From Candidatus Aquidulcis sp. (lineage in GTDB: Bacteria; Chloroflexota; Anaerolineae; Anaerolineales; E44-bin32), in assembly GCA_020723365.1 (NCBI GenBank), contig DYJB01000014.1:1-7461 (forward strand): DNA of 7,461 nt. The letters are read 5' to 3'. The notes under the pieces were generated by a model. That model was given only the letters and a program-made list of their open reading frames with translations. It was not told the origin of the DNA and did no database searches. This document shows positions 1 through 5,608 of the stretch, in pieces (the stretch's first letter is position 1; each line of letters starts with the position of its first letter). The position numbers were made by a program, and so were the translations under genes.

Positions 1-361
1 TCGCCTCCAGCAGCGCCGATTGCGTGCGCGGTGTGGCACGGTTGATCTCGTCAGCCAGGACCACCTGGCCCATCAGCGGCCCCGGCCTGAACTCGAAGGC
101 CTGCTCCTTCTGATTGAACCAGTTGATGCCCGTAACATCCGAAGGCAGCAAGTCCGGCGTGAACTGGATGCGCTGGAACGTGCAGCCCAGCGATACGGCC
201 AGGGCGCGCGCCAGCGTCGTCTTGCCGATTCCGGGCACGTCCTCCATCAGGATGTGACCTTCGCACAGCACGGCCGCCAGCGCCTGGTCGATGACGGCGT
301 CCTTCCCGACGATGACTCTCTGGATGTTGGTGCGCAGCCGGCGCGCGAGATCGTGAATCAT
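1..361 (-). CDS. MoxR-family AAA+ ATPase, N-terminal part (runs off the left edge)
   Basis: This frame reads 120 codons from ATG at 361 down to position 2 and continues outside the window. It begins MIHDLARRLRTNIQRVIVGK, typical of MoxR-type AAA+ ATPases. The Walker A motif is VPGIGKTT (residues 42-49). LPSDVTG follows at 72-78, FRPGPLMG at 91-98, and the Walker B motif VVLADEINRA at 100-109. MoxR ATPases are cytoplasmic chaperone-like ATPases, often encoded beside DUF58 and transglutaminase-like proteins; those neighbours would lie off the left edge and cannot be seen. A purine-rich GGGGGTGAGG abuts the ATG. An in-frame GTG two codons upstream (367-365) is an alternative start. The gene is divergent from the dinG-like gene. 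Family assignment is secure; the specific substrate is unknown. Confidence 0.93.
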   Translation of the reverse strand, partial: MIHDLARRLRTNIQRVIVGKDAVIDQALAAVLCEGHILMEDVPGIGKTTLARALAVSLGCTFQRIQFTPDLLPSDVTGINWFNQKEQAFEFRPGPLMGQVVLADEINRATPRTQSALLEA

Positions 362-389
362 CCTCACCCCCGCGGGGGAATTTCGCGCG

Positions 390-398
390 AGTATAGCA
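390..398 (-). promoter_or_regulatory. Extended -10 promoter for the MoxR gene
   Basis: On the minus strand this reads TGCTATACT, an extended -10 element (TGN plus TATACT, one mismatch to TATAAT). No convincing -35 lies 17 bases upstream, which fits an extended -10 promoter. Transcription would start near 383, giving a leader of about 22 nt before the ATG at 361. The leader contains a GC-rich palindrome, CCCCCGCGGGGG (367-378), next to the ribosome-binding region. This is a prediction from sequence only. Confidence 0.5.
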
Positions 399-415
399 TG
401 CAGCCCGGAGGCGGA

Positions 416-424
416 TGCTATAAT
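416..424 (+). promoter_or_regulatory. Extended -10 promoter (TGCTATAAT) for the dinG-like gene
   Basis: TGCTATAAT is a perfect extended -10 element, with TATAAT at 419-424. There is no recognisable -35, as expected for this class. The start codon at 434 is only nine bases after the hexamer, so transcription should begin at about 431-434 and the mRNA would have essentially no leader. The tRNA-Leu promoter has the same hexamer, the same following GCCGC and the same nine-base distance to the gene. Confidence 0.65.
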
Positions 425-433
425 GCCGCGCAG

Positions 434-3226
434 ATGCGCACGCTGATCGCCATCGATCTCGAGACAACCGGGCTGGACCCGGAGCGCGATGCCGTGATCG
501 AGATCGGCGCCGTGCGCTTTCGCGGCCCACGCCTCGAAGCCCAATGGTCGACGCTCGTCAATCCCGGACGCCCGATCCCGCCTTTCGTCGTTGAACTGAC
601 CGGCATTGACGATGGCATGGTGGCCCGCGCCCCGCGCATGAGCGAGGCGCTCGCCGGGCTGGTCGAGTTCTGCGGCGACACGACCCTCATCGGCCACAAT
701 GTCGGCTTCGATCTGGCCTTCCTGCGTCCGCACGGCGCGCTGACCTTCAATGAGGCGCACGACACGCTTGAGATGGCGTCGGTGCTGCTGCCGACCGCCT
801 CCCGCTACGGACTGGGCCCGCTGGCCTCCGAGCTCGGCGTGCCTGTGACGGCCTCCCACCGCGCCCTCGACGACGCGCAGACCACTCGCCAGGTGTACCA
901 GCACCTGCTCCAGGCTGCCCTGGAGCTGCCTCCCCCGGTGCTGGAGGAGATCACGCGCCTGGGAGCCGAGATCGACTGGGGCGCGGCGCTGGTATTCGAC
1001 GAAGCCTACCGCCAGATCACGCGCGACGGCCTCGACCTCTCCCAGGCGCGGCAGCCGCTGCGCTACCCGTTTACCCCTCCCGACCGCACACCCCGCCCGC
1101 TCACTCCCGCAGCCGAGCCGATCGCCCTCGACGGAGAGGAACTCGCCGCCATCCTCGAGCCCGGAGGCCCGCTGGCGGCTCGTTTCGGCGGCTACGAGCA
1201 CCGCCCTCAGCAGATCACCATGCTGCGCGCCGTGGCCGAGGCCTTCTCCACCGGCCGGCACCTGATGGTCGAGGCCGGCACGGGCACCGGCAAGTCGATG
1301 GCCTACCTGGTCCCGGCCTTCGCCTGGGCGGCGGCCAACGGGCAGCGGGTGGTCATCTCAACCAACACTATCAACCTGCAGGATCAGCTGCTGCGGAAGG
1401 ACATCCCCGACCTGGCGCAGGCGATCGGGATGGAACTCCCGGCAGCAGTCCTCAAGGGGCGGGGCAACTACCTGTGCCCGCGCCGCCTGGACGTGCTGCG
1501 CCGCCTGGGCCCGCGCACGGGTGAGGAGATGCGCCTCGCCGCCAAGGTCCTGGTCTGGCTGGCGGGCGGAGGCAGCGGAGACCGCGGTGAGATCAACCTG
1601 CTGGGACCGGGCGAGGCGGCCGCGTGGATGCGCCTCTCGGCCGAAGGCGACGAGTGCTCGTCGGAGACATGCGAGCAGTTCGCCGGAGGCGCCTGCCCCT
1701 ACTACAACGCGCGGGCGTCGGCCGAAGCCGCCCACGTCCTGATCGTCAATCACGCGCTCCTGCTGGCCGATATCGCCACCGGCAACCGCGTGCTCCCCGA
1801 ATACGGCTACCTGATCGTCGATGAGGCCCACCATCTTGAGGCGGCCACGACCAAGGGGCTGAGTTTCGAAGTGACCGAAGCCGAGCTGGCGCGCTGGCTG
1901 CGCGACCTGACCGGCAGGCCGGCGGGCCTGCTGGCCCAGATGGCGGCCGCCGCCCGGCGTGAGCTGCCCCCGAACGACTCGGCGCAGATCGAAGCCGCCA
2001 GCCGCGAGATCGGCCAATCCTTACTGGCCTGCCTCGAGCCCACGACGCGCCTGTTCGCCGCCGTCGGCGACTTCCTCGCCGGGCGCCGCGACGGCCGCCC
2101 GCCGAGCGGCTACGATCAGCAGGAGCGCGTCGTCCCCGCCACGCGCACCCTCTCGGAGTGGTCGGACGTCGAGTTCGCCTGGGAGACGCTGCGCGAACCG
2201 CTGGGACGCGGCGCCCCACAGCTCCAATCGCTGGCCGAGGGCCTCATCAGCCAGACCGAAGGGAGCGGCAGCGCCCTGGCCGATCTGGCCCAGGGGCTGC
2301 GAACGGCGGCGCGCTCGCTGGCCGAGCTGATCAGCAACCTCAACCACATGATCTTCGAGCCCGATCCGCAGCGCATCTACTGGGCGGAGCTCGACGCGCG
2401 CTCGGGTCGCACCTCGCTCCACACGGCCCCGCTCGAGATCGGCCCGCTCGTCGAGCGCCACCTGTGGCACGAGAAGGAGTCGATCATCCTGACCTCGGCC
2501 ACCCTCACCACCGCCGGCCACTTCGACTATCTGCGGCGCCGGCTGCGGGCCGATGACGCTGATGAACTGGCGCTGGGGTCGCCGTTCGATTTCGAGCATG
2601 CCGCGCTGCTCTACCTGGTGAACGATATTCCGGAGCCGGCCGTCGGCCAGGCGTACCAGCGGGCGGTCGAGAAGGCGCTGATCGCGCTGTGCACGCAAAC
2701 CCACGGACGAGCCCTGGTGCTGTTCACCTCGAATGTGCAGCTCCGGGCGACGGCCAAGGCCATCGCCGAGCCGCTCGGCGCCGTGGGCATTCACGTGCTC
2801 GAGCAGTCGGAGGGCGCCTCGCGCCAGGCGCTGCTCGAACGCTTCCGCACCTCGCAGGGGGCCGTGCTGCTGGGCACGCGCTCCTTCTGGGAAGGAGTCG
2901 ACGTCCCGGGCGAGGCTCTCTCCGTCCTTGGAATCGTTCGCCTGCCCTTCGACGTCCCCAGCGACCCGATCATCGCCGCCCGTTCCGAGACCTATGAGTC
3001 TCCCTTCGACGAGTACTCCCTGCCGGAGGCCGTGCTTCGTTTTCGGCAAGGCTTCGGGCGTCTGATCCGCACCCGGTCTGACCGCGGCATCGTGGTGGTC
3101 TTCGATCGACGCATGCTCTCCAAGCCCTACGGGCGCGCCTTCCGCGACTCGCTGCCCGACTGCACGGTGCGCGAGGGCCGCCTGGCGGATCTTCCGGCCG
3201 CCGCGGCTCGCTGGCTGGGCGCCTGA
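434..3226 (+). CDS. dinG: DinG-type ATP-dependent DNA helicase with N-terminal DEDDh 3'-5' exonuclease
   Basis: The protein has 930 residues, close to the exonuclease-fused DinG of Firmicutes. Residues 1-160 form a DnaQ/epsilon-like exonuclease with its DEDDh residues: D8 and E10 (IDLETTG), D93 (NVGFD), H142 and D147 (HRALDDA). From about 250 it is an XPD/DinG superfamily 2 helicase: EHRPQQ 255-260, Walker A AGTGTGKS 281-288, DEAH 463-466, LTSATL 686-691, GTRSFWEGVDVPG 814-826 and QGFGRLIRT 872-880. Four cysteines (348, 408, 413, 421), beginning in KGRGNYLC, match the iron-sulfur cluster position of XPD/DinG proteins. The family unwinds DNA 5'-3' and acts on R-loops and repair intermediates; that role here is inferred. 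I chose ATG 434 because it puts the exonuclease motif at residue 8 and lies just after the -10 element. ATG 398 is in frame but lies upstream of that element. No Shine-Dalgarno is visible. Confidence 0.93.
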   Translation: MRTLIAIDLETTGLDPERDAVIEIGAVRFRGPRLEAQWSTLVNPGRPIPPFVVELTGIDDGMVARAPRMSEALAGLVEFCGDTTLIGHNVGFDLAFLRPHGALTFNEAHDTLEMASVLLPTASRYGLGPLASELGVPVTASHRALDDAQTTRQVYQHLLQAALELPPPVLEEITRLGAEIDWGAALVFDEAYRQITRDGLDLSQARQPLRYPFTPPDRTPRPLTPAAEPIALDGEELAAILEPGGPLAARFGGYEHRPQQITMLRAVAEAFSTGRHLMVEAGTGTGKSMAYLVPAFAWAAANGQRVVISTNTINLQDQLLRKDIPDLAQAIGMELPAAVLKGRGNYLCPRRLDVLRRLGPRTGEEMRLAAKVLVWLAGGGSGDRGEINLLGPGEAAAWMRLSAEGDECSSETCEQFAGGACPYYNARASAEAAHVLIVNHALLLADIATGNRVLPEYGYLIVDEAHHLEAATTKGLSFEVTEAELARWLRDLTGRPAGLLAQMAAAARRELPPNDSAQIEAASREIGQSLLACLEPTTRLFAAVGDFLAGRRDGRPPSGYDQQERVVPATRTLSEWSDVEFAWETLREPLGRGAPQLQSLAEGLISQTEGSGSALADLAQGLRTAARSLAELISNLNHMIFEPDPQRIYWAELDARSGRTSLHTAPLEIGPLVERHLWHEKESIILTSATLTTAGHFDYLRRRLRADDADELALGSPFDFEHAALLYLVNDIPEPAVGQAYQRAVEKALIALCTQTHGRALVLFTSNVQLRATAKAIAEPLGAVGIHVLEQSEGASRQALLERFRTSQGAVLLGTRSFWEGVDVPGEALSVLGIVRLPFDVPSDPIIAARSETYESPFDEYSLPEAVLRFRQGFGRLIRTRSDRGIVVVFDRRMLSKPYGRAFRDSLPDCTVREGRLADLPAAAARWLGA

Positions 3227-3227
3227 C

Positions 3228-3263
3228 CACCCCGCCTTTGATTGACCCGCCTTCGGCGGGGTG
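3228..3263 (+). terminator. Hairpin region with two mutually exclusive stems, possible weak terminator of dinG
   Basis: Two stems compete for the same right arm. CACCCCGCC (3228-3236) is a perfect 9-bp complement of GGCGGGGTG (3255-3263). CCCGCC (3246-3251) pairs over six bases with GGCGGG (3255-3260) around a TTC loop. The longer stem begins two bases after the dinG stop codon. There is no real T-run afterwards (only TTAG), so classical intrinsic termination is doubtful. The right arm lies in the spacer of the efp promoter. Confidence 0.4.
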
Positions 3264-3270
3264 TTAGAAT
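3242..3270 (+). promoter_or_regulatory. Sigma70-type promoter of the efp operon
   Basis: TTGACC (3242-3247, 5 of 6 to TTGACA) is followed by a 17-base spacer and TAGAAT (3265-3270, 5 of 6 to TATAAT). A TG at 3262-3263 makes it an extended -10 as well. The predicted start near 3277 gives a leader of about 26 nt. That leader contains the GAGG Shine-Dalgarno at 3290-3293, before GTG at 3303. Confidence 0.7.
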
Positions 3271-3302
3271 GCCTCGACTCCCATCCCCCGAGGAAATCGC
3301 AC

Positions 3303-3860
3303 GTGATCGACGTCAATGACCTGCGCAAGGGCGTAACCTTCGAGCTTGACAACAGCCTGTACAAGGTGCTCGAGTACTCACACAACAAACCGGGTCGCGG
3401 CAACGCCACCATCCGCACCAAGATCCGCGACCTGCGCACGGGCTCCGTCCTCGAGAAGACCTTCACCTCCGGCGAACGCATCCAGGACGTGCGCCTCGAC
3501 TACCACCAGGTCCAGTACCTGTACCACGACGGCGATCTGTACTACTTCATGGACACCGTCACCTACGATCAGCCGGTCCTGAATGCCTCCCTGCTCGGCG
3601 AGGCCGTCGACTACCTGACCGACGGCCTGGAGGTCAAGCTGACCTTCTACGGCAGCGAGCCGCTGGACATCGAGCTGCCGACCTCCGTCGACATGGACGT
3701 GGCCGAGGCCGAGTTCGCCGTCAAGGGTGACACCGCCACCGGCGCCACCAAGAGCGTCGTCACCGGCACCGGCCTCAAGGTTCAGGTCCCGCTCTTCGTC
3801 AACGCCGGCGACAGGATCCGCGTCGACACCCGCACGGGCCAGTACCTGACGCGCGTCTGA
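3303..3860 (+). CDS. efp: Translation elongation factor P, arginine-tip type
   Basis: The 185-residue product matches EF-P along its length. It has the N-terminal KOW-like domain (MIDVNDLRKGVTFELDNSLY), a central domain rich in LDYHQVQYLYHDGDLYYFMD-type sequence, and the C-terminal signature region GLKVQVPLFVNAGDRIRVDT with a YLTRV end. EF-P binds the ribosome between the P and E sites and relieves stalling at polyproline stretches. The tip loop reads NKPGRGNA (28-35), so arginine 32 sits where E. coli has the beta-lysylated Lys34. GTG at 3303 gives the normal family length and follows GAGG (3290-3293) by nine bases; an upstream in-frame GTG at 3261 lies inside the promoter and is rejected. 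It is probably the first gene of an operon with the next two genes. Confidence 0.97.
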   Translation: MIDVNDLRKGVTFELDNSLYKVLEYSHNKPGRGNATIRTKIRDLRTGSVLEKTFTSGERIQDVRLDYHQVQYLYHDGDLYYFMDTVTYDQPVLNASLLGEAVDYLTDGLEVKLTFYGSEPLDIELPTSVDMDVAEAEFAVKGDTATGATKSVVTGTGLKVQVPLFVNAGDRIRVDTRTGQYLTRV

Positions 3861-3869
3861 TCGCCCGGC

Positions 3870-4205
3870 ATGCGCACGCCCGCCGGGTCTGATTGCCCCT
3901 TCTACCATGCCGACTTCCACCGCGGCCGCCAGCTGCAGGAGTGCCGCCTGGTGGCGCGCACACCCGGCGGGGGCCGCTGGGGGCCGGACCTGTGCGGCCG
4001 CTGCCGCGTGCCGGCCATCCAGCGCGCCAATGCCTGCACTCATCTGGTGCTCCAGGCGCGGGTCCGCCAGGGAGTGCTTGGCCTCGGGCGCGGCATCGAC
4101 ATCAGCGCCACGTGCGTCAGATCGGGCGGCCCTGTCCCTGCGCCGGAAGTGGGCTGCGGCCTGTGCCACAGCCTGCCGCTGATCGAGCCGGAGAGCCGAT
4201 CATGA
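3870..4205 (+). CDS. Cysteine-rich small protein of unknown function, probable metal-binding
   Basis: This 111-residue protein has eight cysteines at 9, 25, 42, 45, 56, 82, 96 and 99. They include two CxxC pairs, LCGRC (41-45) and GCGLC (95-99), with H13, H18, H58 and H100 nearby. Such an arrangement suits zinc or an iron-sulfur cluster, but I do not recognise a named family. There is no signal peptide or membrane segment. It starts nine bases after the efp stop and its TGA overlaps the next ATG by four bases (ATGA), so it is almost certainly translated within the efp operon. The Shine-Dalgarno is weak, and the ATG lies in the loop of a possible 6-bp hairpin (CCCGGC 3864-3869 with GCCGGG 3882-3887), which hints at coupling to efp translation. 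The Cys/His density and gene packing favour this frame over the overlapping one. Confidence 0.8.
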   Translation: MRTPAGSDCPFYHADFHRGRQLQECRLVARTPGGGRWGPDLCGRCRVPAIQRANACTHLVLQARVRQGVLGLGRGIDISATCVRSGGPVPAPEVGCGLCHSLPLIEPESRS

Positions 4206-5410
4206 TCGAGGCGCTGCTGCTCGACCTGGATGGAACGCTGCTCGACAACGACATCCAGGCGTTCCTGCAGGTCTACCTCGGGCGCCTCAGCCGGGCCATG
4301 GCGCCCTGGGTGGCTCCGGATGTCCTTGTGCCGCAGCTCCTCCGCTCGACCAGCGTGATGCTGGCGAACCAGGACCCGGCGCGCACGCTGCACGAGACCT
4401 TCGCCGGTGATTTCTATCCGGCGCTCGGGACGACCGAAGAGGCTCTCGTGGGTCGTTTCGAGGACTTCTACCGCGACGAGTTCCCCAAGCTGCGGGCGCA
4501 GACGGCCCATCGTCCGGCGGCCGCCGTGCTCGTGCAGGCTGCCCTGGCCTCCGGCCTGCGCCTGGCCGTCGCAACCAATCCCCTCTTCCCACGGATCGCC
4601 ATCGATCACCGCCTGGCGTGGGCCGGCGTGCCCTCCGGGCGATACGCCTACGACCTGGTCACCAGCTACGAGACCTTCCACTCGGCCAAGCCGCAGCTCG
4701 CCTACTACGGCGAGATCCTCGGTCACCTGGGCGTGGCGGCATCCCGCGCCGCCATGGTGGGCGACAGTCCCTCCGACGATCTTGCGCCGGCCCGGGAGCT
4801 CGGCATGGCCGTTTTCCAGGTCGGCCCTTCCCCGGATCCAGACTATCCGGGCGGGTCCCTCGAGCAGGTGATCGGCTGGTTGGGCACGGCCGAGGCGCAA
4901 ACCAACCATGACGCCGAGCATGCGCCTCCGAGCGTGCTGGCTCGTCTGCACGGCCAGCTCGGCGCGATCCTCACTCGCTTCGGCGCGTTGAGCGATGAGG
5001 CCTGGCGGACCCCGCTGGGCGCCGGCCAGTGGACGCCGGGGCAGGTGATCTGCCACCTGCGCGATCTCGAGGCCGAGGCGCACCTCCCCCGACTGCAATT
5101 GATGCTGCAGGCAGGAGCGGCATTCCTTCCGGCGATCGACTCCGATCCCTGGGCGGATGAGCGTCAGTATGCGCGGCAGTCCGGTCCGCTCGCCCTGCGC
5201 TCCTTCGTCGAGCTGCGCAAGGAGACCCTCACCCGACTGGCCGGACTGAGTCCGCACGATTGGGATCGCCGTGCCACGCACGCGCTGCTGGGCCCCACCT
5301 CGCTGGCGGACGTGATGTCGCTGGCCGCCGACCACGAGCTCGTCCATCTCAGGGAGCTCTCCGCCGCACGCCCTTCAACAGCCTCCGGCCGTTCTCCAAC
5401 ACATCGTTAA
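4202..5410 (+). CDS. HAD-superfamily hydrolase fused to a DinB-like domain
   Basis: The 402-residue protein has two domains. Residues 1-228 are a HAD hydrolase: motif I DLDGTLLD with nucleophile D8 and D10, motif II threonine T125 (AVATNP), motif III K163 (SAKPQ) and motif IV GDSPSDD (187-193), with a helical cap between motifs I and II. This predicts a cytoplasmic Mg-dependent phosphatase acting on a small phosphorylated compound. After a linker at about 229-245, residues 246-390 look like a DinB/YfiT four-helix domain: WTPGQVICHLRD (277-288) supplies H285, and DHELVHLREL (377-386) supplies H378 and H382, the usual metal-binding histidine triad. DinB-like proteins include thiol-dependent transferases and many of unknown function. 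The ATG overlaps the preceding TGA, indicating translational coupling. One uninterrupted frame argues for a true fusion. The substrate of either domain is unknown. Confidence 0.88.
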   Translation: MIEALLLDLDGTLLDNDIQAFLQVYLGRLSRAMAPWVAPDVLVPQLLRSTSVMLANQDPARTLHETFAGDFYPALGTTEEALVGRFEDFYRDEFPKLRAQTAHRPAAAVLVQAALASGLRLAVATNPLFPRIAIDHRLAWAGVPSGRYAYDLVTSYETFHSAKPQLAYYGEILGHLGVAASRAAMVGDSPSDDLAPARELGMAVFQVGPSPDPDYPGGSLEQVIGWLGTAEAQTNHDAEHAPPSVLARLHGQLGAILTRFGALSDEAWRTPLGAGQWTPGQVICHLRDLEAEAHLPRLQLMLQAGAAFLPAIDSDPWADERQYARQSGPLALRSFVELRKETLTRLAGLSPHDWDRRATHALLGPTSLADVMSLAADHELVHLRELSAARPSTASGRSPTHR

Positions 5411-5422
5411 CGGCCTCTCGCC

Positions 5423-5451
5423 TTTACATGCCCCATGCCGGACGCTATAAT
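5423..5451 (+). promoter_or_regulatory. Sigma70-type promoter of tRNA-Leu, possibly also driving tig-clpP
   Basis: TTTACA (5423-5428, 5 of 6 to TTGACA), a 17-base spacer and a perfect TATAAT (5446-5451) precede the tRNA. The tRNA 5' end at 5461 is nine bases beyond the -10, so the precursor would carry only about 2-4 leader bases. The 18 bases around this -10 (CGGACGCTATAATGCCGC, 5439-5456) match the dinG promoter region with one difference. Confidence 0.8.
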
Positions 5452-5460
5452 GCCGCCACG

Positions 5461-5542
5461 GGGGAAGTGCTGGAACTGGCAGACAGGCGTGATTTAGGAT
5501 CACGTGCCGCGAGGCGTGAGGGTTCAAGTCCCTCCTTCCCCA
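5461..5542 (+). tRNA. tRNA-Leu (anticodon UAG)
   Basis: This is a complete class II cloverleaf. The acceptor stem is GGGGAAG (5461-5467) with CTTCCCC (5535-5541) and discriminator A at 5542. The D stem is CTG (5470-5472) with CAG (5484-5486). The anticodon stem is CGTGA with TCACG (5488-5492, 5500-5504), enclosing loop TTTAGGA with anticodon TAG at 5495-5497. The variable arm has GCC/GGC pairing (5506-5508, 5513-5515), and the T arm is GAGGG-TTCAAGT-CCCTC (5518-5534). The long variable arm, A73 and UAG anticodon all indicate leucine, reading CUA and by wobble other CUN codons. CCA is not encoded and must be added enzymatically. Confidence 0.97.
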
Positions 5543-5592
5543 CTCGCCAGCCCCCAGCCCTCGAAATCTGAACAGCCGCAACCCTGTCAGGC

Positions 5593-5600
5593 AGGAAGGA
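5593..5600 (+). promoter_or_regulatory. Shine-Dalgarno of tig
   Basis: AGGAAGGA lies five bases before TTG 5606 and eight before TTG 5609. With two adjacent TTG codons it cannot decide between them alone, but it excludes the ATG-like starts further upstream inside the tRNA. No -10-like element was seen between the tRNA end and this site. Confidence 0.75.
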
Positions 5601-5608
5601 CATCGTTG

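Noticed and set aside
20..433. Upstream extension of the dinG reading frame by 138 codons
   Set aside because: It is antisense to the clear MoxR gene, its sequence resembles no domain, and the TATAAT element and normal exonuclease N-terminus place the start at 434.
51..530. Minus-strand open frame of 159 codons overlapping MoxR and dinG
   Set aside because: It is the wrong frame: the neighbouring frame contains the Walker A and B motifs of MoxR, whereas this one is Arg-rich without motifs.
3261..3302. Earlier GTG start for EF-P
   Set aside because: It lies within the promoter -10 region, so it would not be in the transcript. GTG 3303 gives the usual EF-P length and has a Shine-Dalgarno.
2021..3481. 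Minus-strand open frame of 486 codons
   Set aside because: It spans the end of dinG, the intergenic promoter and the start of efp in antisense, and has no recognisable motif.
3378..4169. Minus-strand open frame of 263 codons
   Set aside because: It is antisense to efp and the Cys-rich gene, and its composition is that of a shadow frame.
3893..4201. N-terminal extension of the HAD-DinB frame over the Cys-rich gene
   Set aside because: The translation is Pro/Arg/Gly-rich with no motif. HAD motif I begins eight residues after ATG 4202, which is where such proteins normally start.
4040..5347. Minus-strand open frame of 435 codons
   Set aside because: It mirrors the HAD-DinB gene, whose motifs are intact, and it shows no domain motif of its own.
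5504..5608. Earlier ATG start for trigger factor at 5504
   Set aside because: It begins inside the tRNA-Leu gene and adds 35 residues unlike trigger factor; the Shine-Dalgarno lies further downstream.
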